Source of the DNA: Porphyromonadaceae bacterium UBA7555
GTDB lineage: Bacteria; Bacteroidota; Bacteroidia; Bacteroidales; Muribaculaceae
Length of the DNA stretch: 64,000 nt
Assembly (NCBI GenBank): GCA_002478045.1
Contig: DLLT01000017.1
Coordinates: 1 to 64,000, forward strand
Reading direction: 5' to 3'
Part shown: piece after piece, positions 25,913 through 35,954 of the stretch
Layout of the letters: each line of letters starts with the position of its first letter
Numbering within the stretch: position 1 is the stretch's first letter
Program-made: the position numbers and the translations under genes
The notes under the pieces: model-generated
The model's input: only the letters and a program-made list of their open reading frames with translations
What the model was told of the DNA's origin: nothing
The model's database searches: none

Positions 25913-28738
25913 ATGAAAAAGCTATTAATGAGCCTGTCTGCGGCCTTAATCGGAATCTTGGGAGCCAATGCCCAGGGTATGCCCGAAATGCCCGCTGACA
26001 GCGCGTTACGCGTAGGACGTCTGGACAATGGCCTGACGTACTACATCCGTCACAACGAAACACCTAAGGGCCAAGCCGACTTCTTTATTGCTCAGAATGT
26101 CGGCTCAATTCTCGAAAATGACAACCAACGTGGTTTGGCTCACTTCTTGGAGCACATGTGCTTCAATGGAACTGTCAATTTTCCCGGCAATAAGGTCATA
26201 GACTGGCTTGCCACCAAGGGCGTTCGTTTTGGCCAAAACCTCAATGCTTATACCGGCGTAGATGAAACTGTATACAACATCTCCAACGTTCCGGTAGCAG
26301 ACAAAGCCGTTGTGGACTCATGCTTGCTTATCCTGCACGATTGGGCCGACGGACTTCTCCTTGACCCCAAGGAAATAGACAGCGAACGCGGTGTCATCCA
26401 TGAGGAATGGCGTATGCGTATGGTCGGCACAATGCGTCTGTACGAGCAGCTCCTACCCACAATCTACCCCGACAATAAGTATGGCGTACGCCTACCTATT
26501 GGTACTATGGAGGTTGTCGACAATTTCCCACCGCAAGTCCTTCGTGACTACTACGAGGAATGGTACAGACCGGACAACCAAGCTATCATCGTTGTCGGCG
26601 ATATAGACCCCGACTACATCGAAGCACAAATCAAAGCTATCTTTGGCCCCATCAAGATGCCAGAAAATCCTCAGCCTCGCGAATTTGTACAGGTACAAGA
26701 TACTCCCGGAACCATATACGCCATCGGCAAAGACAAGGAACAGACAACAAGCACAATAATGTTCATGTTCAAGCAAAAGGAACAGATGCTGCCAAAGCAG
26801 TTGCGCGGCACTTTCGCTTATTATCCTGTGACATACATGACGGACGCAATCACTACGATGCTTAATCATCGTCTGGCTGATATTGCCGCAACTCCTGATG
26901 CATCGTTCGCTTACGCCAATGTCGAAATCGGCGACTTCTTCCTGTCCAAAACCAAGGACGCCCTCACTCTTTATGTAGTAGCTAAGGGTAACGATGCACG
27001 CAAAGCCTTCGGCGATGCCTATCGCGAACTGCTTCGCGCCGTACGCGGCGGATTTACCGTCAGCGAATATGATCGCGCACAAGCCGAAATCCTTTCTCAA
27101 TACGAGAAACAATACAACCAGCGCGGTGCTCGCGAAAATACCTCGTATTGCCGCGAATATGCTCAAAATTTCACTACCGGCGATCCCATCCCCGGAATCG
27201 AATTTGAATATAAGACTATGCAGATGATTGCCCAAATGATCACGTTGGAGCAAATCAACAGCGTTCTACCCGAAATGTACGGAAAGGATAATCGCGTGCT
27301 TATGGGTATGTTCCCGGACAATGAGAATGTCATTGTTCCTACCGAAGCACAGCTGGCCGAAGTTATTGACAGCGTTGAGGCCGAGAACATCGAACCTTTC
27401 AAGGAGGAATTGAAATCCGAACCTCTGATACCCAACTTGCCCAAGGCAGTCAAGCCTAAGAAAGTGGCGCACAACGATGCTTGGGATGCAACCGAAATCA
27501 CTTATGCCAACGGCGTGCGCGTGATTGTGAAGCCTACCAAGTTCAAAGAAAGCGAAATTGCCTTCGATGCCATAGCTAACGGCGGTACCGCTAACTACAA
27601 GCCCGAAGCAGCCAATGAAATCATATTTATGCCCTATGCTCTTGGACAATACAGTCTCGGGACATACACAGACAAGGATCTTAAGAAGTATCTTTCGGGC
27701 AAGCAAACGAGCATCGACTTCGGCTTCGACTCTTATAATCGTGAATTTGAAGGCAAGACCACTACCAAGAACCTCCCCACCCTCATGGAGATGATTTATG
27801 CGACGTTCACTTCCTTTGATATTCAACCCGAAGAATTTGCCGCACAACAGAGCAAGTTTGAAGGTATACTGGCTAACCAAGAAAAAGACCCTCAGTATAT
27901 CTTCGGTCGTGATATAATGAAAGTTCTCTTCGGCGCTGCCGCTAAGCAGACCATCTCGACAGAGGCCATCCGCAAGGCCAATCGCGAGACAACCGTGGAT
28001 ATCGTCCGCGCAATGCTTGCCGCTCCTAAAGATTACACCTTCGTCTTTGTAGGTGACATCGATATAGATTCATTCACTGAACTTGCCAACCAATACATTG
28101 GTACACTTCCCGCCAAGGGCAAGAGTGTCAAATACGCTGTCGTTGACGGTTTCAATATCGTGCAAGGCACCGAGACCAAAGAGTTCACAACGGCTATGAC
28201 CACACCTCAGACTTGGGCTTTCATCGGCATTAGCACCGACCAAGCTTATACGACCAAGAATAAAGTTCTGATGTCTATGGCAAGTCAAATCCTCACCTCT
28301 CGTCTGCTTCGCAAAGTTCGCGAAGAGATGGGCGCCACTTATTCGATTTCGGCCAGCGGCAGTCTCTCACGACAAGGCGCCACCAACACTTTCATGCAGA
28401 TTGCATGGCCTATGAAGCCCGAGTTGCGCGATTCCGTCCTCACCGAAGTTCGCAACATCATCGAGGGATTGTCCAAGGAAGTCACAGATGAAGACTTGAC
28501 CACTGTTCGCGAATATATGGTTAAGAATGCAAAAGACGCTATGGAAAAGAACGATTCTTGGGCAGGAGCCATTGCCGCCACCACTATGAACAACGTGGAT
28601 ACATGGAACGGATATATCGATGTAGTCAACGCTATTACGGCAGAGGACATCAAGGCTTTCGTCCGCGGCCTGCTTGACGCTAACAGCTACATCACCATCC
28701 TACTGGATGCCGACAAGGCTGAAAAAGCAGCTGAATAA
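25913..28738 (+). CDS. M16 (pitrilysin-type) zinc metalloprotease
   Basis: 941 aa with a signal peptide (1-20), so exported. The inverted zinc motif HFLEH and the downstream third ligand (ERGVIHEEW) are intact in the first of the four M16 domains. The C-terminal half carries the usual inactive M16 domains, with RKVREEMGATYSIS as the substrate-binding arginine/tyrosine segment. Periplasmic pitrilysin homologues degrade peptides. A terminator follows about 50 nt after the stop. It could be part of a block with the DUF3298 lipoprotein; the 116-bp gap is wide for an operon. Confidence 0.93.
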   Translation: MKKLLMSLSAALIGILGANAQGMPEMPADSALRVGRLDNGLTYYIRHNETPKGQADFFIAQNVGSILENDNQRGLAHFLEHMCFNGTVNFPGNKVIDWLATKGVRFGQNLNAYTGVDETVYNISNVPVADKAVVDSCLLILHDWADGLLLDPKEIDSERGVIHEEWRMRMVGTMRLYEQLLPTIYPDNKYGVRLPIGTMEVVDNFPPQVLRDYYEEWYRPDNQAIIVVGDIDPDYIEAQIKAIFGPIKMPENPQPREFVQVQDTPGTIYAIGKDKEQTTSTIMFMFKQKEQMLPKQLRGTFAYYPVTYMTDAITTMLNHRLADIAATPDASFAYANVEIGDFFLSKTKDALTLYVVAKGNDARKAFGDAYRELLRAVRGGFTVSEYDRAQAEILSQYEKQYNQRGARENTSYCREYAQNFTTGDPIPGIEFEYKTMQMIAQMITLEQINSVLPEMYGKDNRVLMGMFPDNENVIVPTEAQLAEVIDSVEAENIEPFKEELKSEPLIPNLPKAVKPKKVAHNDAWDATEITYANGVRVIVKPTKFKESEIAFDAIANGGTANYKPEAANEIIFMPYALGQYSLGTYTDKDLKKYLSGKQTSIDFGFDSYNREFEGKTTTKNLPTLMEMIYATFTSFDIQPEEFAAQQSKFEGILANQEKDPQYIFGRDIMKVLFGAAAKQTISTEAIRKANRETTVDIVRAMLAAPKDYTFVFVGDIDIDSFTELANQYIGTLPAKGKSVKYAVVDGFNIVQGTETKEFTTAMTTPQTWAFIGISTDQAYTTKNKVLMSMASQILTSRLLRKVREEMGATYSISASGSLSRQGATNTFMQIAWPMKPELRDSVLTEVRNIIEGLSKEVTDEDLTTVREYMVKNAKDAMEKNDSWAGAIAATTMNNVDTWNGYIDVVNAITAEDIKAFVRGLLDANSYITILLDADKAEKAAE

Positions 28739-28788
28739 TTCGCGCACACATTATCCAATTATATTTCTAAGAAATATAGACCTCTTTC

Positions 28789-28830
28789 AAAGGGCCTCTC
28801 GTCATAACGGCGGGAGGTCCTTTCTTTTTG
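28789..28830 (+). terminator. Terminator of the M16 protease gene
   Basis: A 12-bp stem (AAAGGGCCTCTC with GGGAGGTCCTTT, two wobbles) and an 11-nt loop are followed by CTTTTTG, about 50 nt after the stop. Confidence 0.85.
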
Positions 28831-28978
28831 TTCGACACTGTCGGCTTGGGTGCTTCGCCCTCTTGTATACCAGCCCTTCCCTCTTTTGGAATTAACATAA
28901 AATAGTGTAACAGCCTGATTAATAACACTTTTTAACAAAAAAAACAATACCCACCATTACGAATAAACTTCGTTAACG

Positions 28979-29008
28979 TTGCACACACATCAAAAGCGTT
29001 AATTTTGC
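28979..29008 (+). promoter_or_regulatory. Promoter of the TonB-receptor/GLPGLI pair
   Basis: TTG at 28979-28981, an 18-nt spacer and TAATTTTGC at 29000-29008 form a near-consensus Bacteroidetes promoter. It lies 17 nt from the ATG, so the leader is very short. Confidence 0.65.
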
Positions 29009-29025
29009 GCTTGATTTATTGAGTT

Positions 29026-31623
29026 ATGAAGACATACGCATTCATCATATTGATTTTTGCTGCAATTACCATAAATGCAGTAGCACAATGCCCTATAACC
29101 GGTATTGTCGTTGATGACGCCGACGGTGAACCTATTGCCGGAGTGTCGGTAACGATACGCGATAGCGCGGGAAAAATCAAACGCTTCAGTACTACTAAGG
29201 CTGATGGCGTATTTACGCTCAAAGCGCCGGACTCACCTGCCGGGTATCGTCTTGAGGCTTCGCTTGTGGGTTATGCTCATCGGAGTTTCGCCTTGGATAG
29301 CATATCATATCCTCTGACCATACGTATGGCCGCCGAAGTGTATACGCTCAACGAGGTATCCATACGAGACAAACGCCTTAGAGCTCAAGGTGATACATTG
29401 TCTTATAATGTCGGGGCGTTTGCTCAGCCTCAGGACAAAAGCATCGGAGACGTGCTGCGGCACATGCCCGGCATAGACGTAAAGCCCTCGGGCGAAGTTC
29501 AGTATCAAGGCGAGGCAATAAACAAGTTCTATATCGAAGGCACCGATATGCTTGGAGGAAAGTATGGAGTCGCGACCAACGGCATCAACCATAACGATGT
29601 CGGCGCAGTACAGGTTATGGAAAATCACCAGCCGTTGCAAGTACTTTCGGGCACGGTATTCTCGGATCGAGCCGCTATAAACTTGAAGATGAAAGGCCAT
29701 GCCAAAGCGACATGGAATATCCACGGACATTTGGGTGGCGGATGGTCATGGCAGCCAGAAGGCGCTATATGGGATGGCGAAATATTTGCCTTGGCCATTA
29801 TGCCGTCAATGCAGAGTATCATCACGGCGCGAGCCAACAATACAAGTGAAGACTTATCTCCGATTACAACTGATTTTTTAGAAAGCAGTCGCGGTACTTC
29901 GCTAAACCGATATGTCAATATTGCTTTGCCGTCCGTGCCATCGCTTGACAGTCGACGTACATTGTTCAACCGTTCTCTTATCATATCTTCGAACAATGTA
30001 TTCAAAGCTCATAGTGGCGAGATTAAAGTCAATCTTGACTATTCGTTCAATCGCCTTACGGCAGACGCCCGGACAGTCAGCACTTATTATGGCGGTGGGG
30101 ACAATGGCGCAAATCGAGTTATTTCCGAGCAACGGTCGGGAACGGATCATACGCACAGCCTTAGCGGCAGTTTCAGCTACGAGACCAATCAAAAAACGCT
30201 TTATCTGAATAATACGCTGAAGACAAATCTCGACTGGGACGATGTGCGTCTGACTACTGCCGGAAGTTTTGACAATACACAATCGGCTTGTCTACCGGAT
30301 TATTATGTAGCCAATAATCTTAAAGCAATCAAACGTTTTGCCGGGAAACATTTGGTGACTTTTGCAAGTCAAATCGAATGGCAGTCGCTGCCGCAGACGC
30401 TCACGGTCATTCCTAATAGCAATTCCGCTATGCGTCAACACGTCTCGGATTACGCATTCTACACGCACGAAAGTGCGGCATACGCGTTTGTATTTAAAGG
30501 TATAAACATCGGAATTACAGCCGGCATCAAAGCCAATTTCCGAAACTTCGATACCGAATTATCTGCACTTCCGGATGGTATATCCGGACTGAAATGCGAA
30601 GCTTTGAATACATCTAATGCCGCAGTGTATGCGACACCGCGTTTCGAGTACCTATTGAATACCGTTGATTTCACTCTTGAGATGCCGGTTACATTTGCTC
30701 GGTACGGCTTCGATAAAGCTTTGGATGCGTCTTCTCAAGTGTATTTTTCGCCCGAAGCCAAGATGGTTTGGAGTCCGATTAATCGTCTGAAGTTGACTCT
30801 TAAAGGTAGCGCAGGTCGTGCGCCGATGGACATTTCCAAGATACATAATTCGTTGATAATGTCTTCGTATAAGTCTTTTGCCGGTGGTGCAGACGACTTT
30901 TATAGCAACACTTTTCAACGTGTAAGTGCCTCGGCGGCATTCAAAAATACCGGCCGCGGATTGTTTGCCAATGCCACTTTCGGACATTCGTGGAACCACT
31001 CGCCCTATACCATGACTCAGCAATTTTATGGAGACTACCTCGTTTATGGTTATTCGCAGGCATCCACATCGTCGCGCACAATGTATGCAGTGGCCAATAT
31101 AGGACAATCTTTGGACTTTATGCACGGCACCATAAAAGCTAACGGCTTGTTTAGTCGCAACAACGCCAGACAGTACTACCAATCTCATCTTATTTCCACA
31201 GTCGGCACGACATGGGGCGTGGGCGGCAGCATCTCCACCAGGCCTCTCGATTGGATGTCCGCAGACTATAGCATAGATTATGACGCAAATTGCCTATCAA
31301 TGGACGATAACAATGCTTCGTGGCTCAGCAGTTTGGTCAATAGAATGAACATTTCGCTGTTTCCGGTAGCCAAATTGCGTTGGGACATCTCGGGCGAGCA
31401 TTATCATAACGAGATTGCCGCCGGTCAATACAAGAACATTTTGATGCTCGATACCAAGGTGACATATACGCTGAACAAACGTATCGAGTTGTCAGCATCT
31501 TTGAGTAATATTCTGGACAAACGCACATATAGCTACACGACATACAGCCAAACAGCGGCTTATGAGTATCAACGCAATTTACGCGGTCGAGAGCTGCTGC
31601 TGACTATAACCATCAAGAAATAA
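29026..31623 (+). CDS. TonB-dependent receptor-like protein with carboxypeptidase-like N-domain
   Basis: 865 aa with a signal peptide (1-20). Residues about 22-105 are a carboxypeptidase-D regulatory-like beta-sandwich (GIVVDDADGEPIAGVSVTI). A plug domain follows (LRHMPGIDVKPSGEVQYQGE, then INKFYIEGTDMLGGKYG), then a long beta-barrel region ending in a hydrophobic strand. It is a member of the outer-membrane receptors that pair with GLPGLI proteins rather than SusD; the GLPGLI gene is 32 bp downstream. I see no clear TonB box. The substrate is unknown. Confidence 0.87.
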   Translation: MKTYAFIILIFAAITINAVAQCPITGIVVDDADGEPIAGVSVTIRDSAGKIKRFSTTKADGVFTLKAPDSPAGYRLEASLVGYAHRSFALDSISYPLTIRMAAEVYTLNEVSIRDKRLRAQGDTLSYNVGAFAQPQDKSIGDVLRHMPGIDVKPSGEVQYQGEAINKFYIEGTDMLGGKYGVATNGINHNDVGAVQVMENHQPLQVLSGTVFSDRAAINLKMKGHAKATWNIHGHLGGGWSWQPEGAIWDGEIFALAIMPSMQSIITARANNTSEDLSPITTDFLESSRGTSLNRYVNIALPSVPSLDSRRTLFNRSLIISSNNVFKAHSGEIKVNLDYSFNRLTADARTVSTYYGGGDNGANRVISEQRSGTDHTHSLSGSFSYETNQKTLYLNNTLKTNLDWDDVRLTTAGSFDNTQSACLPDYYVANNLKAIKRFAGKHLVTFASQIEWQSLPQTLTVIPNSNSAMRQHVSDYAFYTHESAAYAFVFKGINIGITAGIKANFRNFDTELSALPDGISGLKCEALNTSNAAVYATPRFEYLLNTVDFTLEMPVTFARYGFDKALDASSQVYFSPEAKMVWSPINRLKLTLKGSAGRAPMDISKIHNSLIMSSYKSFAGGADDFYSNTFQRVSASAAFKNTGRGLFANATFGHSWNHSPYTMTQQFYGDYLVYGYSQASTSSRTMYAVANIGQSLDFMHGTIKANGLFSRNNARQYYQSHLISTVGTTWGVGGSISTRPLDWMSADYSIDYDANCLSMDDNNASWLSSLVNRMNISLFPVAKLRWDISGEHYHNEIAAGQYKNILMLDTKVTYTLNKRIELSASLSNILDKRTYSYTTYSQTAAYEYQRNLRGRELLLTITIKK

Positions 31624-31655
31624 AACAACAATCATTTATATAGTTACATATCATT

Positions 31656-32528
31656 ATGAACAAAAGAACTATACTCGGCATACTGGGTGCATGCGCCTTT
31701 GTATGCGCTTCGGCACAGCAAGCCACAATTAAGGTGGCATACGAGGCATACTCCACGCCTCGTTCCGGCAACTTCACTAAACAGGTAAAACGTGATATGG
31801 TATTGCTGGCCGGTCCGCAAGGCTCCAAATACTACAGCACCATGAGCGAATACTGCGACTCGCTCACCTCAACGCCAGAAGGCAAAAAACAACTCAACGA
31901 CATCCAAATGGCCGCATGGATGACGCGCAATCCCGATGGTTCCATCTCCATAAATCAAACCAAAGGCAATGCACCACACAAGACCGTGAGCTTATATGTA
32001 TACAAGGATGCCGCAACATCGACAGTTACAGTGTATGATAAATGGGCGGACGAACCCGGTACATACACCGAGCCTATGGGACAACAATGGGAATTGGTGG
32101 AAGACAGCACCAAGACAGTGCTCGGATATGAGTGTATGCTTGCGACCTGCAACTATCACGGACGACAGTGGAGCGCATGGTTCTCGCCCGAAATCCCCAT
32201 ATCCGACGGTCCCTGGAAACTCAGCGGACTACCCGGTCTGATTTTGGAAGCCTATGTGCCTAATAGTAACTTCCGCTTTGTCGCAACCGGCATAGAAAAC
32301 ACAAATGCCGTCATTACGCCAATATATCAAGCCAATACATATGCCAAAGTAGACCGCAAGAAAGCTCTGCGCGAACAGCAGGATTATCTGAATCACCTGC
32401 AAGAGCGTCTTTCGGCACGCAGTCAAGGTAAAGTGGAAGTTTATATAACCGATGAAAAAGGTAATCGTATAACGATGCCAAAATACGAGCCTAAATTCGC
32501 TATCGAAAACGATTACGAAGAAAAATAA
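31656..32528 (+). CDS. GLPGLI-family protein
   Basis: 290 aa with a signal peptide (1-20). The name-giving motif GLPGLI is at residues 191-196, preceded by SDGPWKLS, as in TIGR01200. Two Cys (about 160 and 165) may form a disulfide. The family is exported, of unknown molecular function, and is repeatedly found next to TonB-type receptors, as here. Its likely role is a periplasmic or surface partner of the receptor. A strong terminator ends the pair. Confidence 0.9.
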   Translation: MNKRTILGILGACAFVCASAQQATIKVAYEAYSTPRSGNFTKQVKRDMVLLAGPQGSKYYSTMSEYCDSLTSTPEGKKQLNDIQMAAWMTRNPDGSISINQTKGNAPHKTVSLYVYKDAATSTVTVYDKWADEPGTYTEPMGQQWELVEDSTKTVLGYECMLATCNYHGRQWSAWFSPEIPISDGPWKLSGLPGLILEAYVPNSNFRFVATGIENTNAVITPIYQANTYAKVDRKKALREQQDYLNHLQERLSARSQGKVEVYITDEKGNRITMPKYEPKFAIENDYEEK

Positions 32529-32548
32529 GGCCTTTCGGATATCATATT

Positions 32549-32590
32549 CACGGGGCTGTGGCACCAAATGCCACGGCCCCGTGTTTTATT
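32549..32590 (+). terminator. Terminator of the receptor-GLPGLI operon
   Basis: A 15-bp stem (32549-32563 with 32569-32583, one wobble) with a CCAAA loop, followed by TTTTATT. A textbook rho-independent terminator. Confidence 0.92.
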
Positions 32591-32627
32591 AAACCTTAAA
32601 AATGTGATCCGTTACCCGAAAAAGTCG

Positions 32628-32635
32628 TAACTTTG
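32628..32635 (+). promoter_or_regulatory. -7 box of the nitroreductase-queA unit
   Basis: TAACTTTG matches TAnnTTTG exactly, 29 nt before the nitroreductase ATG. The -33 element is poor. Confidence 0.5.
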
Positions 32636-32664
32636 ATACTCCAAAAGCGATATTTAAGATAATT

Positions 32665-33432
32665 ATGGATCGAAATACATACTTCCAAAACCGCGGCACC
32701 TGCCGCCGTTTTAAAGACATTGACATCGCCGATGCGACCATCGAAGATATCGCACGTCAGGCTATGCATGCGCCCAATACAGGTAATATGCAGCTGTACA
32801 GCCTTGTAGTAACGCACAACGACGGTGAGCGGCGCAAACGCCTGAACGATGCACATTTCAATCAGCCGGCAGCTGTCGGAGCGCCTGTGCTTCTGACGTT
32901 TTGTGCCGACTTGCACCGCTATACACGTTGGTGCAGCCTTAATGACGCTGATGCGGGCGTAGACAATATACAAGCCTTAGCATGGGCGTGGATTGACACA
33001 GCTCTATTCGCTCAGCAATTCAACACTATAGCCGAAATGCGCGGCTTCGGATGCTGCTATCTCGGAACTACGACATTCAACGGCAAGGATATCGCCGAAA
33101 TTTTAGAGCTGCCCTCTTTGGTAGTGCCGGTAACGACATTGGCTTTCGGCGTACCCGATAGCGCCGTCTCGGGTGAGTACCGTCTGGATGTTTCCCATAT
33201 TGTTCACCACGACAGGTACAAGGACCCCAGGGATACGCAAATATCCACCGCATATAAGGAAAAAGAAGATATGGAAGCCAATCGCCGCTTTGTCCAAGAA
33301 AACGGCAAGGAAAACCTCGCGCAGGTATATGCCGAAGTACGCTATCCTCGAGCAGGCAACGAATCCTTTTCACAGGCTTTAGTAGACATGATAGTACACC
33401 AAGGATTCTGTCTGCCCGATCAAGACAAATAA
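32665..33432 (+). CDS. Nitroreductase-family flavoprotein
   Basis: 255 aa. The N-terminal NRGTCRRFKD and the PNTGNMQLYSLVV segment are the FMN-binding parts of the nitroreductase fold; GFGCCYLGTT and the VPVTTLAFGVPD strand follow. Family members are NAD(P)H-dependent FMN oxidoreductases of quinones, nitro compounds or flavins; the substrate cannot be told. The C-terminal extension of about 60 residues resembles the NfsA/FRP subgroup. It is 11 bp upstream of queA, so co-transcribed. Confidence 0.9.
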   Translation: MDRNTYFQNRGTCRRFKDIDIADATIEDIARQAMHAPNTGNMQLYSLVVTHNDGERRKRLNDAHFNQPAAVGAPVLLTFCADLHRYTRWCSLNDADAGVDNIQALAWAWIDTALFAQQFNTIAEMRGFGCCYLGTTTFNGKDIAEILELPSLVVPVTTLAFGVPDSAVSGEYRLDVSHIVHHDRYKDPRDTQISTAYKEKEDMEANRRFVQENGKENLAQVYAEVRYPRAGNESFSQALVDMIVHQGFCLPDQDK

Positions 33433-33443
33433 TATGGATTATA

Positions 33444-34694
33444 ATGGAACAAACTAATAGCGAGGCAATTTCAGATCCGCGCCGGATACATATTCAGGAT
33501 TACTTATACGACTTGCCTGACGATCGCATTGCCAAACACCCTTTGGCACAGCGCGATGCATGCAAATTACTTGTAGCCGATCGCGATTCGGGAATAAAGG
33601 CCGACACCATATTTGCCGCCCTACCCGATTATCTGCCGCAGAATACGTTGCTTGTATACAATAATACGCGCGTCATCAATGCTCGGCTGCGTTTTCGCAA
33701 GGCTACAGGCGCACTCATCGAGGTGTTTTGCCTCGAGCCGGTAAGTCCGGCGGACTATGAAACCTGTTTCGGCGGAAGCGGACCGATAGTGTGGAAGTGC
33801 CTCGTCGGCAATTCGAAACGATGGAATGCGGATACAGCTCTACATGGACTCATAAATATCGACGGTCAGGACTTATGTCTGACGGCCGAACGGCTCGAAA
33901 CTCTCCCCGGCGGTGAGTCGCTGGTGCGTCTGAGTTGGAACTCGAATGCTTCGTTTGCGCGTGTCATTGATGCCGCAGGCGAGATTCCCATACCGCCCTA
34001 TCTTAATCGTGCTAGCGAACAAAGTGATCGCACTGACTATCAGACCGTGTTTTCGCGCATTGATGGGTCTGTGGCTGCACCTACCGCCGGGCTGCATTTT
34101 ACGCCCGAGGTGCTTGCTGCTTTGGATGCCAAAGGTATTGAACGCGCCGAGGTGACATTGCATGTGGGTGCCGGCACCTTCCGTCCGGTCAAGAGCGAGT
34201 GCATCGGCGAGCATGAAATGCACAGCGAAGCCGTGGTGGTCGAGCGTGATCTCATACAACGCCTGGCCGATTTAGACCAGGAACGTCCGCTTATTGCAGT
34301 GGGCACTACCAGTGTCCGTACACTCGAAAGCCTCTACCATTGTGGATGTCTTATCAGTCAAGGCCGCTGGAACGGCGTGGTGCCGCAATGGTATGCCTAT
34401 TCGGAAGAACATCCGCGGCTGACACGTGCCGAGGCTATGCGTAACGTTTCCGAGTATCTCGATGCAAATGGTATGGAGCATCTGACTGCACATACTCGCC
34501 TTATGATTGCGCCTTCTTACCGATATATGATGGTCGATGGAATGATAACCAATTTCCACCAACCGGGCTCGACATTACTACTCCTTGTCTCGGCTATGAT
34601 TGGTGATCCTCTATGGCGTGAAGTATACGAATATGCCTTGGCTCACGACTACCGCTTCCTGAGCTACGGAGATGCGTGCCTATTTTTCAAGTAA
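33444..34694 (+). CDS. queA: tRNA preQ1 ribosyltransferase-isomerase QueA
   Basis: Uses S-adenosylmethionine as a ribosyl donor to convert preQ1-tRNA to epoxyqueuosine-tRNA. At 416 aa it is a little long for QueA (about 350 aa), as in other Bacteroidota. Signature segments: DYLYDLPDDRIAKHPL, LLVYNNTRVINARLRF, AAPTAGLHFTPEVL and NFHQPGSTLLLL. It follows the nitroreductase by 11 bp. Confidence 0.97.
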   Translation: MEQTNSEAISDPRRIHIQDYLYDLPDDRIAKHPLAQRDACKLLVADRDSGIKADTIFAALPDYLPQNTLLVYNNTRVINARLRFRKATGALIEVFCLEPVSPADYETCFGGSGPIVWKCLVGNSKRWNADTALHGLINIDGQDLCLTAERLETLPGGESLVRLSWNSNASFARVIDAAGEIPIPPYLNRASEQSDRTDYQTVFSRIDGSVAAPTAGLHFTPEVLAALDAKGIERAEVTLHVGAGTFRPVKSECIGEHEMHSEAVVVERDLIQRLADLDQERPLIAVGTTSVRTLESLYHCGCLISQGRWNGVVPQWYAYSEEHPRLTRAEAMRNVSEYLDANGMEHLTAHTRLMIAPSYRYMMVDGMITNFHQPGSTLLLLVSAMIGDPLWREVYEYALAHDYRFLSYGDACLFFK

Positions 34695-34760
34695 ATTAAA
34701 AACGAGAAGCCGTCTGCATATTCATGTAAGCAGTGTAGCGGCACTTAACTTAAAGCCTAT

Positions 34761-34794
34761 ATAGGACGATGGGATGGAAGTCACATCGTCCTAT
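34761..34794. terminator. Hairpin between the convergent queA and ruvC genes
   Basis: A perfect 11-bp stem (34761-34771 with 34784-34794) and 12-nt loop lie midway between the two stops. Neither strand has a strong T-run, so this is a weak bidirectional terminator candidate. Confidence 0.55.
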
Positions 34795-34828
34795 CTTAGA
34801 ATATGGATTTCTCTGACGTCGGGGTGCC

Positions 34829-35422
34829 TTATTTGACTCGGTCCGGGTTCTTGGCTATGAAGTCCTTCCAGGACGAATAAGACTTGGTCGCAATGGGTTT
34901 GGAGGACTCATAGAAATGACAAAGGGCGGCACCCAAGGCATCTGTCGCATCCAATTCGATATCCAAATCCGCATTCGAAATGCCAAGCATACGGCGCAGC
35001 ATTTCGCGCACTTGCTCTTTGGAGGCGGCACCGTTGCCGGTAATGGCCTGCTTGATCTTTCGCGGCTCATACTCGGTGATGGGGACGGAACGTGCCAAGG
35101 CCGCAGCTATGGCCACACCCTGCGCCCGTCCCAGCTTGAGCATACTTTGGACATTCTTTCCGAAGAACGGAGCTTCAATAGCCATTTCGTCTGGCAGGTA
35201 TTGTTCGACAAGGCCCAAAACGCGGTCGTATATGCGATGTAGGCGCATATAATGGTCTTCGAAACGGCTCAATTTGATGACACCCATGGCGACTAACGCC
35301 GGTTTCTTTGCCCTAACGCCAAGGATACCATACCCCATGACGTTGGTACCCGGATCAATACCGATAATTATTCGGTCAAAACCATGCGCGACTGCCGTCT
35401 CTTTGGGCTCTTCGGAATTCAT
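34829..35422 (-). CDS. ruvC: Holliday junction resolvase RuvC
   Basis: Cuts Holliday junctions made by RuvAB. At 197 aa it is normal length. The four acidic catalytic residues are present: Asp23 in [12 protein letters not shown], Glu83 in IEAPFFGKN, and Asp158 and Asp161 in [13 protein letters not shown]. It overlaps the upstream DUF4286 gene by ATGA (35419-35422), so translational coupling is likely. Confidence 0.97.
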   Translation of the reverse strand: MNSEEPKETAVAHGFDRIIIGIDPGTNVMGYGILGVRAKKPALVAMGVIKLSRFEDHYMRLHRIYDRVLGLVEQYLPDEMAIEAPFFGKNVQSMLKLGRAQGVAIAAALARSVPITEYEPRKIKQAITGNGAASKEQVREMLRRMLGISNADLDIELDATDALGAALCHFYESSKPIATKSYSSWKDFIAKNPDRVK

Positions 35423-35724
35423 TCGGCGTCTTTGAGATATGTGGTAAAGAATAGTACTTTGTCGCCCCAGCGCTGAAACATGTCATCGCGTAACAGCGTG
35501 GCAGTTTCATCGTGCCAGCGTCGAGCCTCGCTGATGCTTTCGCAGTCCATCTGCAATGCAAAGCTCACTCCTTCGGGGTCGGAGTCTGTGAGTACTCGCA
35601 GCAATCGAGCCTTGCCAAACAGTCCGGTGCCGGTGGCTGCCGGGATATATACTTTACGTGCCCAGTCCAAAAAGTCATGACGCACTGTATTATCTACATG
35701 AAATGTGGTATTGAGTATATACAT
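35419..35724 (-). CDS. DUF4286-family small protein
   Basis: 101 aa, of the DUF4286 family, with no known function. It resembles a small alpha/beta domain with [10 protein letters not shown] at the start and W-x-x-E-type residues. It is conserved in Bacteroidota and often beside ruvC, as here, where the stop overlaps the ruvC start. It has no signal peptide, so it is cytoplasmic. A -33/-7 promoter lies upstream. Confidence 0.88.
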   Translation of the reverse strand: MYILNTTFHVDNTVRHDFLDWARKVYIPAATGTGLFGKARLLRVLTDSDPEGVSFALQMDCESISEARRWHDETATLLRDDMFQRWGDKVLFFTTYLKDAE

Positions 35725-35782
35725 AATGAGTGTCTATCTGTTTTTTTTGAAGCCACGCGATGGGCGCGGCGCATCTCTCGCT

Positions 35783-35815
35783 GTAAAGTTAACGTTTTTT
35801 TTTGGCGCGTACAAA
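35783..35815 (-). promoter_or_regulatory. Promoter of the DUF4286-ruvC operon
   Basis: On the minus strand: TTTG at 35812-35815, a 20-nt spacer holding nine consecutive A, and TAACTTTAC at 35783-35791. It matches the Bacteroidetes promoter layout, 59 nt before the DUF4286 start. Confidence 0.7.
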
Positions 35816-35954
35816 TCATTCTCAATAAGCATTACAGCACCCCGGACGAGATGCTTCTTCGTTTACTTGAAACGAGTTTCGGGCAAGACCAACTAAGAAG
35901 TAATCTCTACATCATAAATATCTTTCGACGTGATTGACCGCTCGACGCGAGACG

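Noticed and set aside
26492..27253. 253-codon minus-strand open frame opposite the M16 protease
   Set aside because: Antisense shadow of a well-supported gene.
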